Of a stretch of DNA of 64,000 nucleotides, positions 36,577 through 46,598 are shown piece after piece (the first letter of the stretch is position 1; each line of letters opens with the position of its first letter). Source of the DNA: Glaesserella australis. GTDB taxonomy: Bacteria > Pseudomonadota > Gammaproteobacteria > Enterobacterales > Pasteurellaceae. The stretch covers positions 1 to 64,000 of the forward strand of contig NZ_PTPX01000002.1 in NCBI RefSeq assembly GCF_003260095.1. Direction: 5' to 3'. Both the position numbers and the translations under genes were made by a program. Below the pieces are notes generated by a model. That model saw only the letters and a program-made list of their open reading frames with translations, searched no databases and was not told where the DNA came from.

Positions 36577-37983
36577 TTAATCAAACCGATCCGTTAAGAT
36601 AAACTGCAACACAGCATCCATTCGCAAATGGGGGATCGGTTGACTGAAGTCGATCCTTTTCGGCTCAAATTGATCGAACTCGAAGCGGTTGTTTTGCCAA
36701 TAATTTGCGTCAGGCAAGCGACTTGGCACACTGCCCGGGTAAAGTGTCACGACTTTGTGATCGCTTGAACGCACGCCTCGAATCGCTTTAAAGCTCTGTC
36801 CGTTTTGGGTGGCGATCACAGGTTCGGTGGCTCGAATGGCGGAAATGGCTTGATAGCCCGTTTCAATTCCCTCAAATTCGGCGTGTCGTCCGCCCTCTTG
36901 TACCAGCTGTCGCATTAGGCTCTCCAAATTCGGCAGTTGCTCGCTAGTGATATGATCCGCTTTGGTGGCGATAAACAGTAGTTTGTCGATATTGGACGAA
37001 AACAGGCGACTAAACAGCGAACGGTTGCCGTAATGGAAATGTTTAAACAGCTGTTGCAAGCCTGTTTTCATCTCGATAAAGGCTTGGTGGCTATGGTTGA
37101 GCGGTGTCAGGCAGTCCGCTAAAATCACTTGGCGGTCAAACTGTGAGAAGTAATCTTCATAAAACGGCTTGACGATTTTCTGCTGATAGTGGCGATAACG
37201 TTTTTTCAAGGTGTGAAAAATGCTCTGTTCAGGGCTTTTTTCAAGCTGTTCCCAGTCGTGTTCGCTGAGATCAAGCAAAGGGAAAAACTGATAGACTGGC
37301 GCACCACGCTCTGCATTAGGCAACACAAACCGCCCTGGCTGAATATATTGCATTCCGACTTCTTTACATTTGAGCAAGTAAGAGGTGTAATCTTCACTTA
37401 ATTTTGCTAACAAATTTTCATCGGTTTTTGCCGTAAGATCCAACTGTTTCACCTGTTCAAGCCAGCCTTGAGCCAATTCTGCTCGTTCGCCTTTATGTAC
37501 AAGTTGTTGATTTTGCGACCATTCTTTGAAATCTTGCGAGAGTAACGGTAGGTCTAACAGCCATTCGCCCGGATAGTCAAAAATATCAAGGTAGAGCGTG
37601 TTAGTCTCTTTGATGTGGCGAAGTAAGCTATCACGGCGTTGATAGCGGATCGCAAGGCGGATTTCACTAATACCCGTTGTGGACGGCGACCAACTAGGCG
37701 GATCCTTTTCAAAACATTGGCGATTTTTATCGTACTCAAAACGGGGAATGGTGAGATCGTGCTGCTCCACCCGTTTGACCGAGATAATTTGCCCGTTACG
37801 AGCAGGGGCAAACAGGTTCAAATGGGCATTATCGCCCGTGCCGATATGCAAAAGTTGATCGACAAGACTGGTGATAAACGCCGTTTTTCCACTACGGCTC
37901 AAGCCTGTTACCGCAAGGCGTAGATGATTATCCAACCCACGTTGGACGAATTTGTGTAGTTGATGTTGGAGTTGTGTAAACAT
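36577..37983 (-). CDS. ycjX: YcjX-family P-loop protein (DUF463)
   Basis: This 468-residue predicted nucleotide-binding protein has Walker A TGLSRSGKTAF (about residues 27-37), the DYPGEWLLDLP segment (about 160) and LLFIATKADHIT (about 330), a pattern resembling dynamin-like or stress-inducible GTPases. It follows E. coli YcjX over its full length; that gene belongs to the phage-shock/heat-shock neighbourhood, but no psp genes are present. The start is ATG 37983; a longer upstream reading runs into ubiH. It sits 16 bp after ubiH and is probably cotranscribed. Confidence 0.9.
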   Translation of the reverse strand: MFTQLQHQLHKFVQRGLDNHLRLAVTGLSRSGKTAFITSLVDQLLHIGTGDNAHLNLFAPARNGQIISVKRVEQHDLTIPRFEYDKNRQCFEKDPPSWSPSTTGISEIRLAIRYQRRDSLLRHIKETNTLYLDIFDYPGEWLLDLPLLSQDFKEWSQNQQLVHKGERAELAQGWLEQVKQLDLTAKTDENLLAKLSEDYTSYLLKCKEVGMQYIQPGRFVLPNAERGAPVYQFFPLLDLSEHDWEQLEKSPEQSIFHTLKKRYRHYQQKIVKPFYEDYFSQFDRQVILADCLTPLNHSHQAFIEMKTGLQQLFKHFHYGNRSLFSRLFSSNIDKLLFIATKADHITSEQLPNLESLMRQLVQEGGRHAEFEGIETGYQAISAIRATEPVIATQNGQSFKAIRGVRSSDHKVVTLYPGSVPSRLPDANYWQNNRFEFDQFEPKRIDFSQPIPHLRMDAVLQFILTDRFD

Positions 37984-37999
37984 ATTTAAAAATGAAAAA

Positions 38000-39199
38000 T
38001 TACCACCCCAAAGCCCGATGAGCCACCGCATTGCGAGCCAGTGAGCAGTGAGATAAGCCTAAAAGGGCTAGATTGCGAGCGACTTGCATTGGTAAAAATT
38101 CGCAACTAAAGAGCGAAATCAGTCCGCTTGTGCTTTGCATAATACGAGTTTGGTCGGCTTGGCGTTGTTGTGCAAAGGCTTGCAAGATGTCGTGATCGCC
38201 TAAATCTTTTCCTTGTGCAAAGACTTTGCCAAGTTGTGTAGCTAACTCAAACAGATCTCGCATACCTAGATTAAACCCTTGCCCTGCCACAGGGTGCAAC
38301 AGTTGTGATGCATTGCCGACAATAGCTAGGCGGTGATGCATATGGCTTTCGCTTTTTTGCGAAGAAAGGGGATAAACAAACCGCTTGCTAACCTGTAAAA
38401 ACTTGCCGAGTTTCCAGCCAAATTGTTGCTGTAAAGCGTGTAAAAATTCGCTGTCGGACATTGCCATTGGCTCTGTCGGATCGGCAACGCACCAAACCAG
38501 CGACATCATTTTTTCGTTTAATGGCAACAGGGCAAAAGGACCTTGATGAGTAAAGCGTTCAAAAGCGTGGTTGCGGTGCGGTTCGGCTAACATAACATTG
38601 GCAATAATCGCCGATTGTTGATAATCCTTGATGAATTGGGTGTTTACGCCACATTGTTGTGCCACTTGAGATTGAATTCCGTCACACGCCACCAGTAGTT
38701 GAGCGGTCAAGGCTTTGCCACTGTGCAAGGTGATTTCGCACTGCTCTGTTGTACGTTCGATATTCGCCACAGTATCAGGGCAAAAGAGTTCAATGTTCGG
38801 CTGTTGGGAAATCAAGTTAGAGAGCTTTTCCCCCAGTTTTGCCAGCTCCACCACTACGCCCAATTCAGATAAGCGTAGTTCATCAGCTTTTAAGGTAGTT
38901 TTGCCAAAATGCCCTTGATCTGATACTTGAATTTGCTTGATCGGCGTGGCCATCGCATAAACCAACTGAGCCAAATCACCGTTTAATGCAAGCGGTCGAA
39001 TTTGGGCTAATTTTTGCAAACTACCATACGCCAAAGCGATAGAACGAGCATCAAAACCGCCTTGTTCGGCGTAGTTCGGCACATTTTTTTCGACAATCGC
39101 AATCTGCATTTGGTGTTGGCAGACAGAACTTAATGCTAACGCCAACACAGAGCCAGTAATGGCTCCGCCGATAATTACCACATCAAGATTTTGTTTCAT
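38000..39199 (-). CDS. ubiH: UbiH, 2-octaprenyl-6-methoxyphenol hydroxylase
   Basis: This 399-aa FAD monooxygenase of aerobic ubiquinone synthesis (C1 hydroxylation) has an N-terminal FAD motif IIGGAITGSVLAL (about 8-20), DG motif at about 160 (LVACDGIQSQ) and C-terminal GNASQLLHPVAGQGFNLGMRD, as in E. coli UbiH. The ATG at 39199 is used; an apparent N-terminal extension to 39289 is only read-through of the REP-like repeat. Paralogue ubiI is at 8252-9433. The REP-like pair separates it from selD upstream. Confidence 0.93.
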   Translation of the reverse strand: MKQNLDVVIIGGAITGSVLALALSSVCQHQMQIAIVEKNVPNYAEQGGFDARSIALAYGSLQKLAQIRPLALNGDLAQLVYAMATPIKQIQVSDQGHFGKTTLKADELRLSELGVVVELAKLGEKLSNLISQQPNIELFCPDTVANIERTTEQCEITLHSGKALTAQLLVACDGIQSQVAQQCGVNTQFIKDYQQSAIIANVMLAEPHRNHAFERFTHQGPFALLPLNEKMMSLVWCVADPTEPMAMSDSEFLHALQQQFGWKLGKFLQVSKRFVYPLSSQKSESHMHHRLAIVGNASQLLHPVAGQGFNLGMRDLFELATQLGKVFAQGKDLGDHDILQAFAQQRQADQTRIMQSTSGLISLFSCEFLPMQVARNLALLGLSHCSLARNAVAHRALGW

Positions 39200-39214
39200 C
39201 ACAAGTACCAATTT

Positions 39215-39286
39215 GTAGGGGCGGACCGATGTGTCCGCCCATTTATATCTCAGGTGTTTCGGGCGGACACATCGGTCCGCCCCTAC
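39215..39286. repeat. REP-like inverted pair, type ACCGATGTGTCC
   Basis: Arms at 39215-39240 and 39261-39286 face each other across 20 nt and are identical as reverse complements. The outer end is GTAGGGGC; the core is GCGGACCGATGTGTCCGC. Located between selD and ubiH on the same transcript strand. Confidence 0.88.
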
Positions 39287-39297
39287 CATTTGGACAT

Positions 39298-40341
39298 CTA
39301 TTTCACTTCAATCAACGCTTTTTCACTATCCGCTTCAAGCAATCTGCCCACAGGATAAAGTGCAACATTTGCTGCTTTTGCAATTTCTTTAACAGTTTCG
39401 ACCGCTTGTGGTTTCACCGCAATCAGTAAACCGCCTGACGTTTGTGGATCGCACAAGATCGCTTTTTGTTCATCGCTTAATGGCGAAATTAAATGTCCGT
39501 AGCTGTCGAAATTGCGATTTGTGCCGCCCGGTACAGCCCCTTGTACGATATAGGCTTTTACGCCGTCAAGGGTTTGGATTTGGTCGAAATAGACTTCCGC
39601 TCGCAAGTTTGAGCCTTGACAGATTTCCGCCAAATGCCCGAGTAAGCCAAAGCCTGTCACATCGGTCATCGCCGTGATTTCTTCCACTTTGGCAAATTCC
39701 GCCCCGATTAAGTTCATTTGACACATCACATCACGAGCTAAATTTTTATGTTCAGGCTGTAATTTGCCCTGTTTTTCTGCGGTGGTCAGCACGCCGATAC
39801 CTAAAGGTTTGGTGAGATACAGCTCACAATCTGCCTGTGCGGACGCATTTTTCTTCACCTGTTCCGTTGAAATAATGCCCGTGACCGCCAAACCAAAAAT
39901 CGGCTCAGGTGAATCGATAGAGTGTCCGCCCGCTAAAGCAATGCCCGCCTGTTGGCAAGCAAAACGACCGCCTTCGACAATTTGTTGAGCAACTTCGGCA
40001 GGTAACTTATTGATTGGAAAGCCTAAAATCGCTATCGCCATAATCGGCTTGCCGCCCATTGCAAAAATATCGCTAATCGCATTGGTGGCGGCAATTCGCC
40101 CAAAGTCGAAAGGATCATCGACAATCGGCATAAAGAAATCGGTGGTACTGACGATTCCAACACCATTGCCAATATCGTACACCGCCGCATCATCTTTGGT
40201 TTCGTTACCGACTAATAAATTCGGATCGATAAATTTGGCTTGTTCTGTATGCAGAATTTGCTCAAGCACTTTTGGGGAAATTTTACAACCGCAGCCAGCA
40301 CCGTGACTATATTGGGTTAAGCGAATAGGTTCATTTTGCAT
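39298..40341 (-). CDS. selD: Selenide, water dikinase SelD
   Basis: This 347-aa enzyme makes selenophosphate from selenide and ATP for selenocysteine and selenouridine synthesis. The active-site loop reads [13 protein letters not shown] (residues 12-24) with Cys at the catalytic position, not the selenocysteine found in H. influenzae SelD. The following [22 protein letters not shown] and GGHSID segments are intact. The ATG at 40341 has GAGGT upstream and gives the E. coli-like N-terminus. An in-frame upstream extension reaches into ratA sequence and is rejected. selA/selB are not nearby. Confidence 0.95.
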   Translation of the reverse strand: MQNEPIRLTQYSHGAGCGCKISPKVLEQILHTEQAKFIDPNLLVGNETKDDAAVYDIGNGVGIVSTTDFFMPIVDDPFDFGRIAATNAISDIFAMGGKPIMAIAILGFPINKLPAEVAQQIVEGGRFACQQAGIALAGGHSIDSPEPIFGLAVTGIISTEQVKKNASAQADCELYLTKPLGIGVLTTAEKQGKLQPEHKNLARDVMCQMNLIGAEFAKVEEITAMTDVTGFGLLGHLAEICQGSNLRAEVYFDQIQTLDGVKAYIVQGAVPGGTNRNFDSYGHLISPLSDEQKAILCDPQTSGGLLIAVKPQAVETVKEIAKAANVALYPVGRLLEADSEKALIEVK

Positions 40342-40476
40342 TGTTACCTCTTTGTGTCTCTTATTTAACCTAAATAAAGAATGACGAGATTGTACTCTCA
40401 TTTGCAAAAAATTGACAGTAACCGACCGCTTGTAATGTGGTAAACTATCGCCATTTTTTAGCAAACTCAATTCATT

Positions 40477-40911
40477 ATGCCAACAGTCAATCAATCCGCC
40501 CTTGTGCCGTATAGTGCCGAACAGATGTATCGGCTCGTCAATGATTATGAAAAATACCCACAGTTTTTATCAGGCTGTGTTGGTGCAACAACGTTAAGTT
40601 TGGGTGATAACGAACTAAACGCCGAATTGGTGATCCAAAAACTCGGCATCAGCCAGCGTTTTAGTACCCATAACACCATGATTCCAAACGAAAAAATCAC
40701 AATGAAACTGATAAATGGTCCATTTCGCTATTTACACGGAGCTTGGACATTTCAACCTTTTGATGAACAGAGTTGTAAAATCAGCTTGCAGTTGGAATTT
40801 GAATTTTCAAGTCCAATGATTAGTATGGTATTTGGTAAAATTTTTAATGAATTAACGCTCAAAATGGTCAATGCCTTTAAACAGCGTGCAAAAGAGGTGT
40901 ATGGTGTCTGA
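40477..40911 (+). CDS. ratA: RatA, START-domain protein
   Basis: This 144-residue COQ10/START-like protein has the lipid-pocket helix-grip pattern: [21 protein letters not shown] near the N-terminus and [15 protein letters not shown] at the C-terminal helix. In E. coli RatA was described as a ribosome-association toxin; ubiquinone-chaperone roles (Coq10) are also known for this fold. It overlaps the next gene by 11 nt, the standard ratA-ratB pair. It is divergent from selD. Confidence 0.9.
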   Translation: MPTVNQSALVPYSAEQMYRLVNDYEKYPQFLSGCVGATTLSLGDNELNAELVIQKLGISQRFSTHNTMIPNEKITMKLINGPFRYLHGAWTFQPFDEQSCKISLQLEFEFSSPMISMVFGKIFNELTLKMVNAFKQRAKEVYGV

Positions 40912-41197
40912 AAACGGAAAAATCGTGGTGGAAGTAGTTTATGCTCACCCAAATAAATACTTTTTGAAGAAATTAGAATTAGATAGCCCGCTCTCTATTC
41001 AAAATGTAATTTTGCAATCGGGCGTGCTACAAAAATATACCGAAATTGATTTGCGTGAAAATAAAGTCGGGATTTTTAGTCGTCCTGCGAAATTGACGGA
41101 TTTGGTCGAAAATGGCGATCGCATTGAAATCTACCGCCCTTTAATTGCTGATCCGAAAGAGATTCGACGCAAAAGGGCAGAAGAGCAAAAAAAATAG
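40901..41197 (+). CDS. ratB: RatB, RnfH-like ubiquitin-fold protein
   Basis: This 98-residue beta-grasp protein of the RnfH family has the pattern VEVVYAHPNKYFLKKLEL, with IYRPLIADPKEIRRKRAEEQ at the C-terminus. It is the fixed neighbour of ratA; its function is uncertain, and evidence for an antitoxin role is weak. The ATG at 40901 follows AAGAGG and lies inside the ratA end; a further upstream codon at 40871 is improbable. A terminator hairpin follows at 41228. Confidence 0.88.
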   Translation: MVSENGKIVVEVVYAHPNKYFLKKLELDSPLSIQNVILQSGVLQKYTEIDLRENKVGIFSRPAKLTDLVENGDRIEIYRPLIADPKEIRRKRAEEQKK

Positions 41198-41227
41198 ATG
41201 TTGTTGCAAATTTGCAAAATTTTCATG

Positions 41228-41257
41228 AAATCTCACCGCTTGTGGTGGGATTTTTCA
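41228..41257 (+). terminator. ratB terminator
   Basis: AAATCTCACC pairs with GGTGGGATTT (one G-T pair) followed by T5. The loop is part of an uptake-signal core (CCGCTTGT). Confidence 0.75.
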
Positions 41258-41350
41258 TTTTCTCTTTCCCGCTATTTTAGAATTTACGCTATAATAGTGC
41301 CATTTTGCGTCCATTTAACTTAACGCAAACTAATTTTTAATGAGGTTTAT

Positions 41351-42865
41351 ATGACTCCTGTTGTTGCCCTTGTGGGCAGACCAAACGTAGGAAAATCTAC
41401 GTTATTTAACCGCTTGACCCGTACCCGTGATGCGTTGGTGGCGGATTTTCCCGGCTTAACCCGTGACCGAAAATATGGTCACGCAAACATTGCTGGACAC
41501 GACTTTATTGTGATTGACACGGGCGGTATTGACGGCACTGAAGAGGGCGTAGAAGAAAAAATGGCAGAGCAGTCGCTGCTTGCTATTGAAGAAGCGGATG
41601 TGGTGCTGTTTTTGGTGGACGCTCGTGCTGGCTTGTTGCCTGCGGATGTGGGGATTGCACAATATCTTCGCCAACGTGATAAAACCACAGTGGTGGTGGC
41701 GAACAAAACCGATGGGATTGATGCCGACTCGCATATTGCGGAATTTTATCAATTAGGCTTAGGCGAAGTTGAGCCGATTGCGGCGGCACAAGGGCGTGGC
41801 GTTACACAGCTTATCGAGCAAGTGTTGGCTCCCCTTGCAGAAAAATTAGAAGAACAAGCGGTTGATTCTGACGAAAATATTGCAAATGATGAGCAAGATG
41901 AATGGGATAGCGACTTTGATTTTGATAACGAAGAAGATACGGCGTTATTAGATGAAGCGTTGGAAGAAGATCAGGAAGAAGCAGACGATAAAAACATCAA
42001 AATCGCCATTGTTGGTCGCCCAAATGTAGGTAAATCAACCCTTACCAACCGTATTTTAGGCGAAGAGCGTGTGGTGGTTTTCGATATGCCTGGTACAACC
42101 CGTGACTCGATTTATATTCCGATGGAACGTGATGGTCAGCAATATACTATCATTGATACCGCTGGGGTGCGTAAGCGTGGTAAGGTGCATTTAGCCGTTG
42201 AAAAATTCTCAGTTATTAAAACCTTGCAAGCTATTCAAGATGCGAATGTGGTGTTGCTCACCATTGACGCTCGTGATGGCGTGTCCGATCAAGATTTATC
42301 GCTCTTGGGCTTTATTCTCAATGCTGGGAAATCCCTTGTGATTGTGGTGAATAAATGGGACGGCTTGTCGCAAGATGTGAAAGATAATGTGAAATCAGAG
42401 CTAGATCGCCGTTTAGATTTTATTGATTTTGCTCGAGTGCATTTTATTTCAGCCTTGCACGGCAGTGGCGTGGGTAACTTGTTTAGCTCAATTCAAGAAG
42501 CCTATCAATGTGCCACCAAGAAGATGACCACTTCGATGCTCACTCGTATTTTACAATTAGCTACAGACGATCACCAACCGCCGTTGGTAAACGGTCGCCG
42601 TGTGAAATTAAAATATGCTCACCCAGGAGGCTATAATCCGCCGATCATTGTGATTCACGGTAATCAGATCGAAAAATTGCCTGATTCTTATAAGCGTTAT
42701 TTGTCGAACTATTTCCGTAAGAGCTTGAAAATTATCGGTTCGCCGATTCGTGTCTTGTTCCAAGAAGGAAATAACCCATTTGCGGGCAAGAAAAATAAAT
42801 TAACCCCAAGCCAGTTACGTAAACGTAAGCGTTTGATGAAATTTATTAAGAAAAGCAAAAAATAA
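41351..42865 (+). CDS. der: Tandem GTPase Der (EngA)
   Basis: This 504-aa ribosome-assembly GTPase acts in maturation of the 50S subunit. Two G-domains are visible, each with GRPNVGKST (about residues 8-16 and 216-224), and a KH-like C-terminal domain ([19 protein letters not shown]). The linker between them (about 170-212) is unusually acidic (over 20 Asp/Glu). YihI, its activator, is encoded at 10314-10889. It stands alone after the ratB terminator, 14 bp before hldE. Confidence 0.96.
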   Translation: MTPVVALVGRPNVGKSTLFNRLTRTRDALVADFPGLTRDRKYGHANIAGHDFIVIDTGGIDGTEEGVEEKMAEQSLLAIEEADVVLFLVDARAGLLPADVGIAQYLRQRDKTTVVVANKTDGIDADSHIAEFYQLGLGEVEPIAAAQGRGVTQLIEQVLAPLAEKLEEQAVDSDENIANDEQDEWDSDFDFDNEEDTALLDEALEEDQEEADDKNIKIAIVGRPNVGKSTLTNRILGEERVVVFDMPGTTRDSIYIPMERDGQQYTIIDTAGVRKRGKVHLAVEKFSVIKTLQAIQDANVVLLTIDARDGVSDQDLSLLGFILNAGKSLVIVVNKWDGLSQDVKDNVKSELDRRLDFIDFARVHFISALHGSGVGNLFSSIQEAYQCATKKMTTSMLTRILQLATDDHQPPLVNGRRVKLKYAHPGGYNPPIIVIHGNQIEKLPDSYKRYLSNYFRKSLKIIGSPIRVLFQEGNNPFAGKKNKLTPSQLRKRKRLMKFIKKSKK

Positions 42866-42879
42866 TTGAGATTAACATT

Positions 42880-44307
42880 ATGATGATGCAATATTCTCCA
42901 CAATTTAACCATGCCAAAGTGCTTGTACTCGGTGATGTGATGTTAGACCGTTACTGGTTTGGTTCGACCAATCGAATTTCGCCCGAAGCTCCAGTGCCTG
43001 TGGTCAAAGTGCAAGAGAATGAAGATAGAGCAGGTGGTGCGGCAAACGTGGCAATGAACATTGCAAGCCTGAATGTGCCTGTCACTTTACACGGTTTAAT
43101 TGGACAAGATGACGCTGGGCGTGCGTTGGATAAGCTACTTAGCGAACATCACATTCAAAATCAATGTGTAGCGGTCAGTTCACACCCAACCATTACCAAA
43201 TTGCGTATTCTCTCTCGTCACCAACAGTTGCTCCGTTTGGATTTTGAAGAAGGTTTTCACAATTTAGATTGCCAAGAACTTCTTGCAAAATTATCGGCGG
43301 AAGTAACCGCTTACGGTGCTTTAGTGCTGTCAGATTATGGCAAAGGGACGTTAGATGCGGTGCAACAGATGATCCAAATTGCTCGCCAAGCGAATGTCCC
43401 TGTGCTTATCGATCCGAAAGGTACGGATTTTGAGCGTTATCGTGGGGCGACTTTATTAACGCCAAATATGGCTGAATTTGAAGCGGTGGCAGGGCATTGT
43501 AAAGATGAAGATGAGATTGTGGCGAAAGGCTTAAAAATGATTGCTGATTTCGATCTTACAGCGTTGTTAATCACCCGTTCAGAAAAGGGAATGACGCTAC
43601 TTCGTCCAAATCAAGAGCCGTTCCATTTACCAACCCAAGCGAAAGAAGTTTATGATGTCACAGGGGCAGGTGATACGGTGATCAGCGTGTTGGCGACAGC
43701 AATTGCAGATGGTCGTCCTTTAGAAGAAGCTTGCTATCTAGCCAATGCTGCTGCTGGTGTTGTGGTTGGCAAATTAGGTACATCAACCGTCAGCCCAAGC
43801 GAATTAGAACAAGCCATTCACCAACGTGCAGAAACAGGTTTTGGCGTGGTCTCAGAATCGGAATTAAAAGCCATTGTGCAACAATCAAAAGCCCGTGGTG
43901 AGAAAATTGTGATGACCAACGGCTGTTTCGATATTCTTCACCCAGGACACGTTTCTTACCTTGAAAATGCTCGTAAATTAGGCGACCGATTAATTGTAGC
44001 GGTAAATACTGATGCGTCGGTAAAACGCTTAAAAGGCGAAACTCGCCCGATCAACGAGTTAGATGCTCGTATGGCGGTATTGGCAGGTCTAGCGTCAGTG
44101 GACTGGGTTGTGCCTTTTGGTGAAGATACCCCACAGCGTTTAATCGGCGAAATTTTGCCAGATTTATTGGTAAAAGGCGGAGATTACAAGCCTGAAGAGA
44201 TTGCAGGTAGCGAAGAAGTTTGGGCAAATGGTGGCGAAGTACGAGTGTTGAACTTTGAAAATGGTTGTTCGACCAGTAATGTTATTAAGAAGATTCAATC
44301 TTTGTGA
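42880..44307 (+). CDS. hldE: Bifunctional heptose kinase/adenylyltransferase HldE
   Basis: This 475-residue enzyme makes ADP-heptose for the LPS inner core. The N-terminal ribokinase-like domain (D-beta-D-heptose-7-phosphate kinase) ends with DVTGAGDTV near 262, and the C-terminal nucleotidyltransferase domain starts with [19 protein letters not shown] near 346. Three tandem ATG codons (42880, 42883, 42886) offer alternative starts. The length matches E. coli HldE (477 aa). It follows der by 14 bp and surA comes 62 bp later. Confidence 0.96.
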   Translation: MMMQYSPQFNHAKVLVLGDVMLDRYWFGSTNRISPEAPVPVVKVQENEDRAGGAANVAMNIASLNVPVTLHGLIGQDDAGRALDKLLSEHHIQNQCVAVSSHPTITKLRILSRHQQLLRLDFEEGFHNLDCQELLAKLSAEVTAYGALVLSDYGKGTLDAVQQMIQIARQANVPVLIDPKGTDFERYRGATLLTPNMAEFEAVAGHCKDEDEIVAKGLKMIADFDLTALLITRSEKGMTLLRPNQEPFHLPTQAKEVYDVTGAGDTVISVLATAIADGRPLEEACYLANAAAGVVVGKLGTSTVSPSELEQAIHQRAETGFGVVSESELKAIVQQSKARGEKIVMTNGCFDILHPGHVSYLENARKLGDRLIVAVNTDASVKRLKGETRPINELDARMAVLAGLASVDWVVPFGEDTPQRLIGEILPDLLVKGGDYKPEEIAGSEEVWANGGEVRVLNFENGCSTSNVIKKIQSL

Positions 44308-44369
44308 ACCTTTTAGTAAAATAGGCTTCTAAATAAGAGTTATTAGTTTAATCACCTAAGGAAATAGAC

Positions 44370-45308
44370 ATGAAGTTTTCTCAAGTAAGATCGTTATTTA
44401 TTGCAGGTTTTGCTTTATTAGCGTTTTCAACCGTGAGTGCAGAAGAAAGGGTTGTTGCAACAGTGGATGGTTATCCTATTATGCAAAGCCAAGTAAAACA
44501 GGCACTAGGTAAGAAAGCGAATACGGATGCGAATCGTAAGGCTGCACTAGAGAGCGTTATTGATGATTTTGTTGTTCAACGTGCTATTCAAGAATCTGGT
44601 ATTAAAATAAATTATGCGTATGTTGATCAGGTTATTGAAAATATTGCTATCCAAAATGGGATTACTTATGGTCAGTTACTTGACTATTTGGATTCTCAAC
44701 GTATTACATTAAATCAATATCGCCAACAAATTGCTCACCAAATGCTAATGGAACAAGTTCGTCAGCAGAGTATTGGTAAAACAATACAAGTAGAGCCACA
44801 ACAAGTTCAATCCCTAGCTAAAGAGTTGTTAGAAAAGGCAAAATCTTCTGGTAAGTTACAGACAGTAACAGGAACGGAACATCGTGTAAGTCATATTTTG
44901 ATTAAGACCACACCAGTTTTAAATGATGCTCAAGCAAAAGCAAAATTAGTTTCTCTTGTTGCAGATATTAAAGCAGGTAAAACAACTTTTGAAGATGCAG
45001 CAAAAGCAAACTCTGTAGATTATGCTTCTGGAGCAGATGGTGGAGATTTAGGCTTTAATTTCTTAGATGTTTATGATCCTGCCTTTGCTAAAGTTGCACA
45101 AAAAAGTAAAATAGGGGTGATTTCTGCTCCATTTAAATCACAATTTGGTTGGCATGTTTTAAAAGTCACAGATACTCGTCAGGGTGACCGTACAGAAGAT
45201 GCTTATTTACAGAAAGCTTATGAGCAACTTGTAGATAAGCAAGCTCAAGCGGCATCAAAAGATTGGGTTAAAGTATTAAAAAGTAAATCTGAAATTAAAT
45301 ATTTCTAA
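44370..45308 (+). CDS. surA: Periplasmic chaperone / parvulin SurA
   Basis: This 312-aa periplasmic chaperone for outer-membrane proteins has a signal peptide ending near residue 24 (VSA). An N-terminal SurA chaperone core (about 25-150) precedes a single parvulin domain (HRVSHILIKTTPV, about 171-183, through GWHVLKVTD). E. coli SurA (428 aa) has two parvulin domains; the short one-parvulin form is typical of Pasteurellaceae. Clients should include LptD and BamA. In E. coli, surA-pdxA-rsmA are adjacent; here pdxA is absent and rsmA follows after a terminator. Confidence 0.9.
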   Translation: MKFSQVRSLFIAGFALLAFSTVSAEERVVATVDGYPIMQSQVKQALGKKANTDANRKAALESVIDDFVVQRAIQESGIKINYAYVDQVIENIAIQNGITYGQLLDYLDSQRITLNQYRQQIAHQMLMEQVRQQSIGKTIQVEPQQVQSLAKELLEKAKSSGKLQTVTGTEHRVSHILIKTTPVLNDAQAKAKLVSLVADIKAGKTTFEDAAKANSVDYASGADGGDLGFNFLDVYDPAFAKVAQKSKIGVISAPFKSQFGWHVLKVTDTRQGDRTEDAYLQKAYEQLVDKQAQAASKDWVKVLKSKSEIKYF

Positions 45309-45324
45309 ATTGAATTTATTTGAT

Positions 45325-45350
45325 GAACCTCGCACTTGCGGGGTTCTTTA
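45325..45350 (+). terminator. surA terminator
   Basis: GAACCTCGC-ACTT-GCGGGGTTC (one G-T pair) followed by TTTA and then TTTTA. Confidence 0.8.
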
Positions 45351-45404
45351 TTTTATTAAATGTGTAAAAAATAGCGGGAAAGTCACCGCTTATTAGGATA
45401 TTCA

Positions 45405-46271
45405 ATGAGTTCAAATTCAAAAAAACATCTTGGGCATACTGCTCGTAAACGTTTTGGTCAAAACTTTTTACATGATCAGAATGTAATTCATAATATTGTG
45501 GCGGCAATTAATCCGCAAAAAGATCAGTTTTTACTGGAAATCGGCCCTGGTTTAGGAGCTTTGACGGAACCTGTGGCGGATTTGGTTGATCATTTAACAG
45601 TAGTTGAACTTGACCGTGATCTTGCAGAACGTTTACGTCATCACCCATTTTTACATCAAAAATTAACGGTAATTGAGCAAGATGCGTTGCGTTTTAATTT
45701 CCGTGACTATTTTGACAGCCTTGCTTTAAATGGTAAGCCGGTTAAAGTATTTGGTAACTTACCTTACAACATCTCAACGCCATTGATGTTCCATTTGTTT
45801 AAGTTTCATGACTTAATTCAAGATATGCATTTTATGCTGCAAAAAGAGGTCGTTAAGCGGTTATGTGCCGGGCCAAACAGCAAGGCATACGGGCGTTTAA
45901 CCATTATGGCACAATATTATTGTCAAGTGATGCCTGTGTTAGAAGTACCTCCGTCAGCCTTTAAGCCAGCCCCGAAAGTAGATTCTGCTGTGGTGCGCTT
46001 AGTACCTTACAAAACTTTACCGCACCCCGTGAAAGATATTTACTGGCTAAATCGCGTGACGACACAGGCTTTCAACCAACGTCGTAAAACTTTACGTAAT
46101 GCCCTTTCAACACTATTTAGTGTAGAACAGTTAGATGCATTAGGGATAGATCTCAATTCTAGAGCTGAAAATCTTTCTCTTGCCGATTATGCCCGTTTAG
46201 CAAATTGGTTATGTGATAATGCTTTAGAACAACCAGAGAAGGATATAGATTTTACAGATTTAGATGAGTAG
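45405..46271 (+). CDS. rsmA: 16S rRNA A1518/A1519 dimethyltransferase RsmA (KsgA)
   Basis: This 288-aa SAM-dependent enzyme dimethylates two adenines near the 3' end of 16S rRNA, a late step of 30S maturation. The N-terminal [14 protein letters not shown] motif [12 protein letters not shown] (about 45-56) and catalytic [10 protein letters not shown] (about 119) are conserved. The length fits E. coli KsgA (273 aa) plus a short acidic tail. An uptake-signal-like ACCGCTTAT precedes its start. It ends in a strong terminator. Confidence 0.95.
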   Translation: MSSNSKKHLGHTARKRFGQNFLHDQNVIHNIVAAINPQKDQFLLEIGPGLGALTEPVADLVDHLTVVELDRDLAERLRHHPFLHQKLTVIEQDALRFNFRDYFDSLALNGKPVKVFGNLPYNISTPLMFHLFKFHDLIQDMHFMLQKEVVKRLCAGPNSKAYGRLTIMAQYYCQVMPVLEVPPSAFKPAPKVDSAVVRLVPYKTLPHPVKDIYWLNRVTTQAFNQRRKTLRNALSTLFSVEQLDALGIDLNSRAENLSLADYARLANWLCDNALEQPEKDIDFTDLDE

Positions 46272-46274
46272 AAG

Positions 46275-46310
46275 AAAAGGCATATAAAACAAGTTTTATA
46301 TGCCTTTTTT
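46275..46310 (+). terminator. rsmA terminator
   Basis: AAAAGGCATATAAAAC pairs with GTTTTATATGCCTTTT around AA, ending in T6. Confidence 0.88.
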
Positions 46311-46338
46311 CAAAAAAAAAGCACTCAAACTGAGTGCT
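46311..46338 (-). terminator. Terminator of the tRNA-Asn transcript
   Basis: On the minus strand AGCACTCA-GTT-TGAGTGCT is followed by T9 or more, an excellent terminator about 100 nt after tRNA-Asn. The intervening bases hold no gene. Confidence 0.85.
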
Positions 46339-46436
46339 AATTCTTTTGATCTAATTCGAGAATGTGTGAATTACTGTTTTATAAAAGGAGACAAATAAAA
46401 CAAGACCAAAAGCAAAAACTAAAGGAGGAAATCGTT

Positions 46437-46512
46437 TGGCTCCTCCTGCTGGACTTGAACCAGCGACATACGGATTAACAGTCCGCCGTTCTACCGACTG
46501 AACTAAGGAGGA
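46437..46512 (-). tRNA. tRNA-Asn (GTT)
   Basis: This is a 76-nt cloverleaf on the minus strand. The 7-bp acceptor stem is TCCTCCT/AGGAGGA, the discriminator is G and an encoded CCA is present (46437-46439). The anticodon loop CTGTTAA reads GTT. The T-loop GTTCAAGTC is standard. Confidence 0.96.
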
Positions 46513-46598
46513 ACATAACGATGTGAATAGTAGGGAAATTCAGCCATCTCGTCAAATGGCTAGACTCAACTTTTCAATTCTTGAATAATGGGTGAATT

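Noticed and set aside
36577..36577. Phage-shock operon around ycjX
   Set aside because: No pspA, pspB or pspC genes nearby; ycjX sits alone with ubiH.
39200..39289. N-terminal extension of UbiH through the REP-like repeat
   Set aside because: It translates repeat sequence with no family counterpart; ATG 39199 gives the conserved start.
40342..40494. Long N-terminal extension of SelD overlapping ratA
   Set aside because: Not homologous to SelD, and ATG 40341 has a good Shine-Dalgarno.
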